Part shown: positions 37,724-49,517 of the stretch, one piece after another | Numbering within the stretch: the stretch's first letter is position 1 | Layout: each line of letters opens with the position of its first letter | From: Trichobilharzia regenti | Lineage: Eukaryota > Platyhelminthes > Trematoda > Strigeidida > Schistosomatidae | DNA: 64,000 nt | Direction: 5' to 3' | NCBI GenBank assembly: GCA_944472135.2 | Contig: OX235263.1 | Span: forward strand, 29,751,379-29,815,378 | The notes under the pieces: generated by a model | The model's database searches: none | What the model saw: the letters and a program-made list of their open reading frames with translations, nothing else | What the model was told of the DNA's origin: nothing | Translations under genes and position numbers: made by a program

Positions 37724-39020
37724 CATAACAATTTAGTGGTAAGTTAGTATTGTCAAGTTTGACCAATTCACTGATATCTTGAAAAATAGTTTTCCCACCA
37801 TTATTATTATTATTATTATTGATAGTATTAACACTATTATTATGATTATTATCCCATAATAGACGTGACTTCAAAAAATTTGCTATCAATTGGCTTTGAG
37901 TTGCCAAATTCATTTGTGAATTAACATCAACTGCTGATTGTGAACATGGAAAATTTTGTCGTGGCTCTTGGTGATGATTACTGAGCCGATGAGGAAATGC
38001 TTGTTGTTGTGGTTGTTGTTGCTGCTGCTGCTCCTGCTCCTGCTGAAGAGGTACTGAAGGTGGTAGACAAAACTGTTCAGATTGTTCTTTGTTCAGCATA
38101 CTATTCATCATAACAGACATCATATAGGGTGAGTTAAAAGGTGAAATTATTTCAGGATTTATATTTGTAATTGAATTCAGATCATTCAGATGAAGTAAGC
38201 TTGTTTTAGTATTTGATGTATTATTATTATTATTATTATTATTAGGAGATAAGTGGTGTTTATTGAAATTATTATTGTTGATATGATTGAAATGTATTGA
38301 GTTCATTTCATTTAAATTTGATTTCTCCGTAATATTTATACCGAATAAATTATGTAACTTTAATAAAATTTGTAAGTGTTCTTCTGTATTAGCGTTAGTA
38401 ATACTATATTGAGATTCCACTGGTGTACAGTTATTTGAAAGTAAACAAGACGGTGGAGACGAAGAAAATGGCGATGATGCTGAGATAACAGTTGGAATAA
38501 AAGTAACATCAGATGACGAAGAAGAAGAGGCATTCTGGAAAGATGGACCGAGTAAAGAAGGCTCTGAATAAGCCTGAATCAATGGTCGAAGTCTAATCTC
38601 ATCAGCATAATTGAAAGGAATTGGAGAAGAAAGTAATGAAGCCTTTTGATTACTTACAGTATTTATGTTTGAAGTGGGTGATAAAAAATTGGGAACAGTT
38701 GATGTCTCCAAATCTGTACTGCCAATAGTCGAACTACATGATGTAGCTACACATTTAATCTCACTAGTACTTTTCTTCAAGACATCATTTTCTTCTGAAC
38801 CTATCTGATGTTGGTCTTTGGGAGTTTGGAGAGAATTTGATGTGGTGTGAATCTCATTTTTAGTATTTTTCTCCTTCTCTGCATTTATGCCTTCGTTGTC
38901 ATCATCTTCAGCAATATTTGTTGTTCTCAGATCTTTATTCGACTGAATAACTTGAGAGGAATTCATCAACATTGATTCTAGGTTTGGTTTAATTAAATCT
39001 GCAACTGTAAATCCAGACAT
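37724..39020 (-). CDS. emx: EMX-like homeobox protein, coding exon 1
   Basis: First coding exon of a homeodomain transcription factor, expected to act in the nucleus. It encodes 432 residues plus the first base of codon 433. The ATG at 39020 follows an A-rich AAACA context. Residues 2-9 (SGFTVADL) resemble the short GFTIESL-type motif at the N-terminus of EMX proteins. The rest is low complexity: an acidic stretch near residue 40, serine-rich blocks, poly-Asn around 259-267 and 400-406, and a Gln-rich run around 325-340. The exon ends TAT-G at a strong donor (GTGAGT, reading down from 37723). That leaves phase 1, which fits the acceptor at 19143. This region is too poorly conserved to identify alone; the assignment rests on the homeodomain in the next two exons. 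An untranslated upstream exon cannot be excluded. Confidence 0.85.
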
Positions 39021-39799
39021 TGTTTCAAACGTGTATGAACAACTACTGTTTAATAAATTATTATTACAACAGGGAATTTACTACCTCTGACTTGATAAAT
39101 TCAAAAATAATAAATATGCAAAATAGAAGGATATTGTTTATTTGTTAGATTATATGTTTGCCTCGTGTGTGTTTTATCTCCTTAAAATGCTACTTTTCTA
39201 CCTATTTAGAGGTTAGAGGTGGTTTTCAACTTTTCTATTCCATTCCATTCTATCCGTGATATAATTTCTTTGGATTGAGGTAATTTTCATACTGTCTATT
39301 AAAGTGAATTAACTTGTATTATTCTCCTATTGGCTAATTAATTTGTTTAAATAAGCGCATAATTGGTTATCTTTATTTAAGCCTTAAATTTCATCCACTC
39401 TCCTTCATTATTATTCCTACTACTATAGGGATTATTATTATTATTATTATTAATTTAGTAAACTGTTCATCACATTACACCCCTTTCGTTACTGAACTAA
39501 TATAACCAGAATGATTATTGTTCCTTTAATTTAATGAAATGAAATATTTCCTACCACTTTAGTTGTGTTTTAGTATATTTCCTGAGTAGACAGTTAACAA
39601 TTTACTATTTCCTTGTCCTTCAGTTAACACTGGTGTCTGTTTTTTAACCTGAAGTTTGAACACTAAAAATTATTTTTTATTCCGGAGGTGTAAATAATGA
39701 ATTTGAAGGAGATATTGTAAAGGTGTCGAAGTTGTAAACTAAATTTATAAACCTGTTAGAAGAAAATGATACCTATGTCTGAAGTATGTATGTCCGGGG
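39021..39799. other. 5' flank of the EMX gene
   Basis: AT-rich with (ATT)n at 39431-39452. It should include the 5' UTR and promoter, but no convincing TATA or initiator could be fixed. Confidence 0.5.
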
Positions 39800-40600
39800 C
39801 ATTATTATTTCCTTCGGTTTCCGAGTGAAACATGGGGCTTCAGCAGGACACTCTGTTATGTGTAGTCTGGGAATAGTTGGCTCCATGATTGCCTATGAAC
39901 TTTCATCCCCCCCCCCACACACACACACAATCTTTCCCGAATCCCCCTAAGATGTTGTACTCGGTGTTTCCCGTTCGGTTCCACCTGAATGACTGGCGTG
40001 AGACATCACTCGACTGCCTCCTCAACTTATGTCCAATCCGTCTCCATTCCCGCCTATAAATTATTTCAGTGGTAGGATCTTGGTTAGTTTGCTTATTGCA
40101 AGAGTTCCTTGTTGCTTCACTCCTCCGGCCGGCTATTATACCTTCAGTGTGGAGCGAAGGCAGCTGATGTTGAGAGTATTCAGCCTGTTAGGAAAGATTT
40201 CAGTAATATATGCGCTGACTCTCTGTATCACACAGAAGCACTGAACTGATTTTAGTGTTAAAATTCCAGATACTTTTCCGTGTTATAAGTGTTCTGGAAG
40301 CCCAAACTGGTTTCATAGTAATGAACACCTGTCTCCCTTTGCCTATCTGATCCTGAATGGCCTCGACATCTTCATCCTTGCTGTCTGTAGTCAAAAGGAT
40401 GCCGTCTAGATAGCTGATAGTGATTGCAACTTGATGATATGATTTAGGGTTCTTCACCATCTCTGTCTTCTCCATTTCCACTTAAAGTCCTGCCTTTGCT
40501 GCCTTTTCTGCCAACTGGTTGGTTTTCGCTTGTAGATATTCGAGTTTCTGTGACATTACACACAATTCATCGACGAAACGCAAATCCTCTTGAGTCTGCT
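39800..40600 (-). mobile_element. RTE-type LINE, divergent 3' fragment upstream of EMX
   Basis: The minus strand reads VEMEKTEMVKNPKSYHQ, SKDEDVEAIQDQIGKGRQVFI and SIWNFNTKISSVLLC. The 3' end near 39806 has the short ATTATT tail. It lies between the EMX start codon and the SRP array. Confidence 0.75.
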
Positions 40601-41242
40601 TATCGGTCCAACCTATTCCAGTCTACTGATACCCAACAAGAGCTCACACAATCCAGTCCACCACAGTCAGTAACATTATCGGTGACATTGCGCATTCCTT
40701 TATTAGACATACCTCAACGTTCTAGCATTCATTAAACAGTCCGTTATGAATTACTTGGAATATTGAATTATAAAATAGCTCTCAATAAATTATATCAAGG
40801 CTTCAGCCACAAAAACGCAGTAGAGCTAAAGCAGAATTCAAATTAGATTATGATCGAAACCCCATTACAAGGTATATTCCAAAAACCATGAAGGCGATTC
40901 AAAGAGTTGCAAAAATTCAAATAAGTAATGATGATTAAATATAATCCAACAAAAAAAGCCCCAAAAAACAATGAATAATAGATAAAGGAAATTCCAGAAC
41001 TGAATGCAGTAAAAAGTGAAAAACATAAAAAGACATCGATAAGAGAGGAAAAAATAAACCGCAATTGTAAATCCAGAAACCAATTCATACAAAATTAAAA
41101 ATTAAAAAAAATGAAAAGGTATATACAAAAGATAATCATGTTCAAAAAAAATGAAAAAGAAGAATTAAACGGAAAAAAGGAGAGGGATTGCAAAAAATCA
41201 AGCAAAAAAGCTTCCATGACAGCTGTGGAAATAATTCGTAGA
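40601..41242. other. AT-rich DNA between the RTE relic and the SRP array
   Basis: A-rich (many AAAAA runs) up to the sharp change into the array unit at about 41243. No gene seen. Confidence 0.6.
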
Positions 41243-41467
41243 TGGGCTTGCATGATGTAGTCATAGTGAATGTAGATTGTTGAGGTTTGGTTTGTGGGTG
41301 AGTTGTTGAATGAAAGAGTGATTGATTGAGTGATTGAATGAGGGTGTGTGTTATCATTTGAAGTGTGAGTAATAAGAAGATGGGATGATGAATGTGAAGC
41401 GATGTGATGTGAAAATGGTGTGATTGTGTAGTGTTTGTGTTTTTGGTTGATGGTTGGTTGTATGGTG

Positions 41468-41767
41468 AAAAGAGGAGGCGGTCTCCACGCGCGGACCGGG
41501 CTGTCACATGGCCACCATTCACAGGCGCTATCCCGCTACCGCACCACGCGGGGACTTTTGCCTGCTGGGTTTCCCCCCTGGGCCGGTGCGCCCCTCCTTA
41601 GTCGACCTGGACAACCCGTCCTCCGACAGGTCATCCATATCGGCGCCGTGCTTAGCGTGGACGCCCGATCAACATGAGCAGCCATATGCCAGAACTCCCG
41701 GTCCCGCGAAATTCCGCACCCTGGCCTCCAAGTAGCTAGATTACAGGCGTACGCCACCACGCCCAGC
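41468..41767 (-). ncRNA. SRP RNA (7SL), array copy 1
   Basis: RNA scaffold of the signal recognition particle, which pauses translation and delivers secretory ribosomes to the ER. Read on the minus strand it follows animal 7SL end to end. The 5' Alu domain begins GCTGGGCGTGGTGGCG and has the UGUAAUC motif (41745-41739) bound by SRP9/14. Then come GGGAGTTCTGG, helix 6 with the SRP19 tetraloop (GUC-GGAG-GAC around 41627-41618), TAAGGAGGGG..ACCGGCCCAGG and AGCAGG..CAAAA of helix 8 (SRP54 site, ~41595-41553), and GCGCCTGTGAAT on the 3' strand. The final TTTT (41471-41468) fits a Pol III terminator. About 300 nt is the usual animal size. The 5' end is placed by alignment in mind to the human RNA and may be off by a base or two. 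Confidence 0.93.
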
Positions 41768-41790
41768 CGTCCTAAGCCATTCCACTCAAC

Positions 41791-41796
41791 TATATC
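41791..41796 (-). promoter_or_regulatory. TATA-like element upstream of SRP RNA copy 1
   Basis: On the minus strand GATATA lies at about -29 to -24 from the predicted 5' end. It stands in a conserved ~60-bp upstream block (to ~41823) shared by all array copies examined. A TATA-like box at this distance is expected for Pol III genes with an external promoter, such as 7SL. The assignment is positional, not proven. Confidence 0.45.
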
Positions 41797-43103
41797 AATC
41801 ACATCAACACTACCAGTCCACACTCATTGCACACCTCACAAACACAAACACAACACACACACACAGCCAATACATTCACCAAAACTATCAACCAACTTCA
41901 TTCAGTCACTCATTCATTCATTCATTCAGTCAGTCATTCTCTCTTTCTTTCGCTTCATCAATCAACAAGTCAACCGAATCCAGATCGACTCTCACCTGTT
42001 GCTTATCACATCGACTCATCGACTACTCTCAATTTCGACTACCACATCTCAACCGAATAATATCACACATACAACATCACTCATGTCACACCAGGAACAC
42101 CATACAATCTACTCCCACTGGCTCCACAAACAACACCATCTACACACTGAGAGAAGACGCTGAGTGTGAGGAGAGGTGAGCTGAGGTGAGACGAGATGAG
42201 AAGAGAAGAGATGACCGGATGACAAAGAGACATTGAAGAGACATGACACGCATGAGAAGCTGTCTACATTCACAAGAGTTGAATAGGTATGAAGGCTGGT
42301 TTGGCGAATCAGACTATCAGGGTGTAGTACTGTGTGAGACTTGAGGAGTATTAGTGCAGGAGAATCGACTGCACACACCTCATGTGGATTAGAGGAGAAT
42401 ATTGTCAATGTGTGCATAGCAGTGTATGTGTGCTTGACTTTGAATTTGTGGGAATGAGAGACAGGCATGGTGTGTTCCATAGTGACAGGAAGTGAGAGAT
42501 TGTGGAGTGGAGTGAGAGGCAGTTTGTCAATTAGTCAGCTTCTAGGCGTCCGTCTCTCTCTGTGTGTCTGTGTGTGTGTGCGTGTGTGCGTGTGTTTACG
42601 TGTGTGGTGATGAGGTGAGGATTTTGTGCTACCTGGTGAGTACATTTATCTGTGTGGTTTGGTTGTAGTTGTAGTTGTAGTTGTGATTCAGGATGTTGAA
42701 TCGGCGACAAATGATCTTATTCGCCATATTCATCATGATGATGATGATGATGATGATGATTTGTGTTTTGTTAATGTGATGTGGTTGTTGTGAATTGAGT
42801 GAGTAGACAATGCATTTTGATGGTGGTTTATGGATTGATGTGTAATGATGATTGTTGGTCGTTGGTGGAATGATTCGACGGGCTTGCATGATGTAGTCAT
42901 AGTGAATGTAGATTGTTGAGGTTTGGTTTGTGGGTGAGTTGTTGAATGAAAGAGTGATTGATTGAGTGATTGAATGAGGGTGTGTGTTATCATTTGAAGT
43001 GTGAGTAATAAGAAGATGGGATGATGAATGTGAAGCGATGTGATGTGAAAATGGTGTGATTGTGTAGTGTTTGTGTTTTTGGTTGATGGTTGGTTGTATG
43101 GTG

Positions 43104-43403
43104 AAAAGAGGAGGCGGTCTCCACGCGCGGACCGGGCTGTCACATGGCCACCATTCACAGGCGCTATCCCGCTACCGCACCACGCGGGGACTTTTGCCTG
43201 CTGGGTTTCCCCCCTGGGCCGGTGCGCCCCTCCTTAGTCGACCTGGACAACCCGTCCTCCGACAGGTCATCCATATCGGCGCCGTGCTTAGCGTGGACGC
43301 CCGATCAACATGAGCAGCCATATGCCAGAACTCCCGGTCCCGCGAAATTCCGCACCCTGGCCTCCAAGTAGCTAGATTACAGGCGTACGCCACCACGCCC
43401 AGC
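43104..43403 (-). ncRNA. SRP RNA (7SL), array copy 2
   Basis: Same 300-nt sequence as copy 1 as far as can be seen, including the UGUAAUC loop, GGAG tetraloop, helix-8 core and TTTT end. The TATA-like block upstream is also present. Confidence 0.93.
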
Positions 43404-44790
43404 CGTCCTAAGCCATTCCACTCAACTATATCAATCACATCAACACTACCAGTCCACACTCATTGCACACCTCACAAACACAAACACACACACACACACA
43501 CACACAAGCCAATACATTCACCAAAACTATCAACCAACTTCATTCAGTCACTCATTCATTCATTCAGTCAGTCAGTCAGTCAGTCATTCACTCATTCATT
43601 CATTCATTCATTCATTCTTTCTTTCTGTCGCTTCATCAATCAACAAGTCAACCGAATCCAGATCGACTCTCACCTGTTGCTTATCACATCGACTCATCGA
43701 CTACTCTCAATTTCGACTACCACATCTCAACCGAATAATATCATACATACAACATCACTCATGTCACACCAGGAACACCATACAATCTACTCCCACTGGC
43801 TCCACAAACAACACCATCTACACACTGAGAGAAGACGCTGAGTGTGAGGAGAGGTGAGCTGAGGTGAGACGAGATGAGAAAGAGAAGAGAAGAGAAGAGA
43901 TGACCGGATGACAAAGAGACATTGAAGAGACATGACACGCATGAGAAGCTGTCTACATTCACAAGAGTTGAATAGGTATGAAGGCTGGTTTGGCGAATCA
44001 GACTATCAGGGTGTAGTACTGTGTGAGACTTGAGGAGTATTAGTGCAGGAGAATCGACTGCACACACCTCATGTGGATTAGAGGAGAATATTGTCAATGT
44101 GTGCATAGCAGTGTATGTGTGCTTGACTTTGAATTTGTGGGAATGAGAGACAGGCATGGTGTGTTCCATAGTGACAGGAAGTGAGAGATTGTGGAGTGGA
44201 GTGAGAGGCAGTTTGTCAATTAGTCAGCTTCTAGGCGTCCGTCTCTCTCTGTGTGTCTGTGTGTGTGTGCGTGTGTGCGTGTGTTTACGTGTGTGGTGAT
44301 GAGGTGAGGATTTTGTGCTACCTGGTGAGTACATTTATCTGTGTGGTTTGGTTGTAGTTGTAGTTGTAGTTGTGATTCAGGATGTTGAATCGGCGACAAA
44401 TGATCTTATTCGCCATATTCATCATGATGATGATGATGATGATGATTTTGTGTTTTGTTAATGTGATGTGGTTGTTGTGAATTGAGTGAGTAGACAATGC
44501 ATTTTGATGGTGGTTTATGGATTGATGTGTAATGATGATTGTTGGTCGTTGGTGGAATGATTCGACGGGCTTGCATGATGTAGTCATAGTGAATGTAGAT
44601 TGTTGAGGTTTGGTTTGTGGGTGAGTTGTTGAATGAAAGAGTGATTGATTGAGTGATTGAATGAGGGTGTGTGTTATCATTTGAAGTGTGAGTAATAAGA
44701 AGATGGGATGATGAATGTGAAGCGATGTGATGTGAAAATGGTGTGATTGTGTAGTGTTTGTGTTTTTGGTTGATGGTTGGTTGTATGGTG

Positions 44791-45090
44791 AAAAGAGGAG
44801 GCGGTCTCCACGCGCGGACCGGGCTGTCACATGGCCACCATTCACAGGCGCTATCCCGCTACCGCACCACGCGGGGACTTTTGCCTGCTGGGTTTCCCCC
44901 CTGGGCCGGTGCGCCCCTCCTTAGTCGACCTGGACAACCCGTCCTCCGACAGGTCATCCATATCGGCGCCGTGCTTAGCGTGGACGCCCGATCAACATGA
45001 GCAGCCATATGCCAGAACTCCCGGTCCCGCGAAATTCCGCACCCTGGCCTCCAAGTAGCTAGATTACAGGCGTACGCCACCACGCCCAGC
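44791..45090 (-). ncRNA. SRP RNA (7SL), array copy 3
   Basis: Indistinguishable by eye from copy 1 across the gene. The adjoining (CA)n and ATTC/AGTC tracts differ in length from neighbouring units. Confidence 0.93.
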
Positions 45091-46481
45091 CGTCCTAAGC
45101 CATTCCACTCAACTATATCAATCACATCAACACTACCAGTCCACACTCATTGCACACCTCACAAACACAAACACACACACACACACACACACAAGCCAAT
45201 ACATTCACCAAAACTATCAACCAACTTCATTCAGTCACTCATTCATTCATTCATTCAGTCAGTCAGTCAGTCAGTCAGTCACTCATTCACTCATTCATTC
45301 ATTCATTCATTCATTCTTTCTTTCTTTCGCTTCATCAATCAACAAGTCAACCGAATCCAGATCGACTCTCACCTGTTGCTTATCACATCGACTCATCGAC
45401 TACTCTCAATTTCGACTACCACATCTCAACCGAATAATATCATACATACAACATCACTCATGTCACACCAGGAACACCATACAATCTACTCCCACTGGCT
45501 CCACAAACAACACCATCTACACACTGAGAGAAGACGCTGAGTGTGAGGAGAGGTGAGCTGAGGTGAGGTGAGACGAGATGAGAAGAGAAGAGATGACCGG
45601 ATGACAAAGAGACATTGAAGAGACATGACACGCATGAGAAGCTGTCTACATTCACAAGAGTTGAATAGGTATGAAGGCTGGTTTGGCGAATCAGACTATC
45701 AGGGTGTAGTACTGTGTGAGACTTGAGGAGTATTAGTGCAGGAGAATCGACTGCACACACCTCATGTGGATTAGAGGAGAATATTGTCAATGTGTGCATA
45801 GCAGTGTATGTGTGCTTGACTTTGAATTTGTGGGAATGAGAGACAGGCATGGTGTGTTCCATAGTGACAGGAAGTGAGAGATTGTGGAGTGGAGTGAGAG
45901 GCAGTTTGTCAATTAGTCAGCTTCTAGGCGTCCGTCTCTCTGTGTGTCTGTGTGTGTGTGCGTGTGTGCGTGTGTTTACGTGTGTGGTGATGAGGTGAGG
46001 ATTTTGTGCTACCTGGTGAGTACATTTATCTGTGTGGTTTGGTTGTAGTTGTAGTTGTAGTTGTGATTCAGGATGTTGAATCGGCGACAAATGATCTTAT
46101 TCGCCATATTCATCATGATGATGATGATGATGATGATGTTGTGTTTTGTTAATGTGATGTGGTTGTTGTGAATTGAGTGAGTAGACAATGCATTTTGATG
46201 GTGGTTTATGGATTGATGTGTAATGATGATTGTTGGTCGTTGGTGGAATGATTCGACGGGCTTGCATGATGTAGTCATAGTGAATGTAGATTGTTGAGGT
46301 TTGGTTTGTGGGTGAGTTGTTGAATGAAAGAGTGATTGATTGAGTGATTGAATGAGGGTGTGTGTTATCATTTGAAGTGTGAGTAATAAGAAGATGGGAT
46401 GATGAATGTGAAGCGATGTGATGTGAAAATGGTGTGATTGTGTAGTGTTTGTGTTTTTGGTTGATGGTTGGTTGTATGGTG

Positions 46482-46781
46482 AAAAGAGGAGGCGGTCTCC
46501 ACGCGCGGACCGGGCTGTCACATGGCCACCATTCACAGGCGCTATCCCGCTACCGCACCACGCGGGGACTTTTGCCTGCTGGGTTTCCCCCCTGGGCCGG
46601 TGCGCCCCTCCTTAGTCGACCTGGACAACCCGTCCTCCGACAGGTCATCCATATCGGCGCCGTGCTTAGCGTGGACGCCCGATCAACATGAGCAGCCATA
46701 TGCCAGAACTCCCGGTCCCGCGAAATTCCGCACCCTGGCCTCCAAGTAGCTAGATTACAGGCGTACGCCACCACGCCCAGC
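46482..46781 (-). ncRNA. SRP RNA (7SL), array copy 4
   Basis: Indistinguishable by eye from copy 1 across the gene. In this unit the upstream CA tract ends in CCCAGCC rather than CAAGCC, a spacer variant shared with copy 5. Confidence 0.93.
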
Positions 46782-48156
46782 CGTCCTAAGCCATTCCACT
46801 CAACTATATCAATCACATCAACACTACCAGTCCACACTCATTGCACACCTCACAAACACAAACACACACACACACACACCCAGCCAATACATTCACCAAA
46901 ACTATCAACCAACTTCATTCAGTCACTCATTCATTCATTCAGTCAGTCAGTCATTCACTCATTCTTTCATTCATTCATTCATTCTCATCTTTCTTTCTGT
47001 CGCTTCATCAATCAACAAGTCAACCGAATCCAGATCGACTCTCACCTGTTGCTTATCACATCGACTCATCGACTACTCTCAATTTCGACTACCACATCTC
47101 AACCGAATAATATCATACATACAACATCACTCATGTCACACCAGGAACACCATACAATCTACTCCCACTGGCTCCACAAACAACACCATCTACACACTGA
47201 GAGAAGACGCTGAGTGTGAGGAGAGGTGAGCTGAGGTGAGGTGAGACGAGATGAGAAGAGAAGAGATGACCGGATGACAAAGAGACATTGAAGAGACATG
47301 ACACGCATGAGAAGCTGTCTACATTCACAAGAGTTGAATAGGTATGAAGGCTGGTTTGGCGAATCAGACTATCAGGGTGTAGTACTGTGTGAGACTTGAG
47401 GAGTATTAGTGCAGGAGAATCGACTGCACACACCTCATGTGGATTAGAGGAGAATATTGTCAATGTGTGCATAGCAGTGTATGTGTGCTTGACTTTGAAT
47501 TTGTGGGAATGAGAGACAGGCATGGTGTGTTCCATAGTGACAGGAAGTGAGAGATTGTGGAGTGGAGTGAGAGGCAGTTTGTCAATTAGTCAGCTTCTAG
47601 GCGTCCGTCTCTCTCTGTGTGTCTGTGTGTGTGTGCGTGTGTGCGTGTGTTTACGTGTGTGGTGATGAGGTGAGGATTTTGTGCTACCTGGTGAGTACAT
47701 TTATCTGTGTGGTTTGGTTGTAGTTGTAGTTGTAGTTGTGATTCAGGATGTTGAATCGGCGACAAATGATCTTATTCGCCATATTCATCATGATGATGAT
47801 GATGATGATGATGTTGTGTTTTGTTAATGTGATGTGGTTGTTGTGAATTGAGTGAGTAGACAATGCATTTTGATGGTGGTTTATGGATTGATGTGTAATG
47901 ATGATTGTTGGTCGTTGGTGGAATGATTCGACGGGCTTGCATGATGTAGTCATAGTGAATGTAGATTGTTGAGGTTTGGTTTGTGGGTGAGTTGTTGAAT
48001 GAAAGAGTGATTGATTGAGTGATTGAATGAGGGTGTGTGTTATCATTTGAAGTGTGAGTAATAAGAAGATGGGATGATGAATGTGAAGCGATGTGATGTG
48101 AAAATGGTGTGATTGTGTAGTGTTTGTGTTTTTGGTTGATGGTTGGTTGTATGGTG

Positions 48157-48456
48157 AAAAGAGGAGGCGGTCTCCACGCGCGGACCGGGCTGTCACATGG
48201 CCACCATTCACAGGCGCTATCCCGCTACCGCACCACGCGGGGACTTTTGCCTGCTGGGTTTCCCCCCTGGGCCGGTGCGCCCCTCCTTAGTCGACCTGGA
48301 CAACCCGTCCTCCGACAGGTCATCCATATCGGCGCCGTGCTTAGCGTGGACGCCCGATCAACATGAGCAGCCATATGCCAGAACTCCCGGTCCCGCGAAA
48401 TTCCGCACCCTGGCCTCCAAGTAGCTAGATTACAGGCGTACGCCACCACGCCCAGC
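48157..48456 (-). ncRNA. SRP RNA (7SL), array copy 5
   Basis: Gene unchanged from copy 1. Its upstream flank carries private substitutions (for example CACTGATTGCACAACTC where other units have CACTCATTGCACACCTC). About 340 bp upstream the spacer is interrupted by the LTR element that starts at 48801. Confidence 0.92.
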
Positions 48457-48800
48457 CGTCCTAAGCCATTCCACTCAACTATATCAATCACATCAACACT
48501 ACCAGTCCACACTGATTGCACAACTCACAAACACAAACACACACACACACACACCCAGCCAATACATTCACCAAAACTATCAACCAACTTCATTCAATCA
48601 CTCATTCATTCAGTCAGTCAGTCAGTCAGTCACTCAATCACTCAGTCAGTCATTCATTCATTCATTCATTCTCTCTTTCTTTCGCTTCATCAGTCAACAA
48701 GTCAACCGAATCCAGATCGACTCTCACCTCTTGCTTATCACATCGACTCATCGACTACTCTCAATTTCGACTACCACATCTCAACCGAATAATATCATAC

Positions 48801-49101
48801 TGTTGTGTGCGTTTTCTGACTAAACTGCTGTACACATATATTCTATGTATTTCTTCGTTCTTATTGATGTGCGCAGACGTTGTGGCTACTCGACTCCCAC
48901 AACGTAAATCAAAAGGCACTTGTGAAGAATACGAATATGTATTGAAGCAGTAGTCAAATTCGAAATTGTGTCAAGGTAATATTCAACAGTGAATGGACAA
49001 GTATTTACGGAGTATATACAAAATCGGTCTGTATACACATATAATGCAAGTATACAAATTAGATTAAAAAGCATGTTTACGGTTGGTATAGGGGTACTAC
49101 A
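48801..49101 (-). repeat. 3' LTR of the RT-deleted element
   Basis: Partner of the LTR at 52710-53012, with the same TG...CA ends. It adjoins the ATAC target duplication on its outer side. Confidence 0.93.
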
Positions 49102-49116
49102 TAATTCCCCCACCAG
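49102..49116 (-). other. Polypurine tract of the RT-deleted element
   Basis: GGTGGGGGAATTA lies directly next to the 3' LTR on the minus strand, the expected place for plus-strand priming. The ~400 bp between it and the stop codon (49119-49517) is AT-rich and non-coding. Confidence 0.65.
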
Positions 49117-49517
49117 AACACTAAAATATAAAAAAAATACATTTAAGTGTTCGAAAATAACATGCGTCAGCGTAATACGTAGCAGCGATAGTACACAGAA
49201 GGCGATTTATTAAGCTGAAAAATGAGCGGTTTAAAGCGGTTAATAACATCGATAATAAATGCGATAATCTAGGGAAAGTGAAATTGCTAATCGTAATAGA
49301 ATATATAAGGAACGATAAAATTGTCCGGGGATCTGTAGTCGGTAGACGAAAACGATACGTGAATAATATACGAGATGTGATTAAATATAATAATATAGGA
49401 AATATCGATGTTAAAATAATAGTGACGTGATTTATGTATGAAAATATTAATCAGTTAAATGAGTAATCAAATGACAATTACGAATAAAGATAATAAAAAA
49501 TGAAAATTCATAGTAAG

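Noticed and set aside
41723..41767. Alu-like text (ATTACAGGCG...CCACCACGCCCAGC) suggesting human contamination
   Set aside because: The similarity extends through the S domain and lies in nine tandem units within schistosome-type DNA. Alu derives from 7SL, so an SRP RNA gene explains it.
41880..41945. CRISPR-like regularity of the ATTC/AGTC blocks and unit spacing
   Set aside because: Eukaryotic microsatellites inside a 1.7-kb tandem unit; no short repeat-spacer structure.
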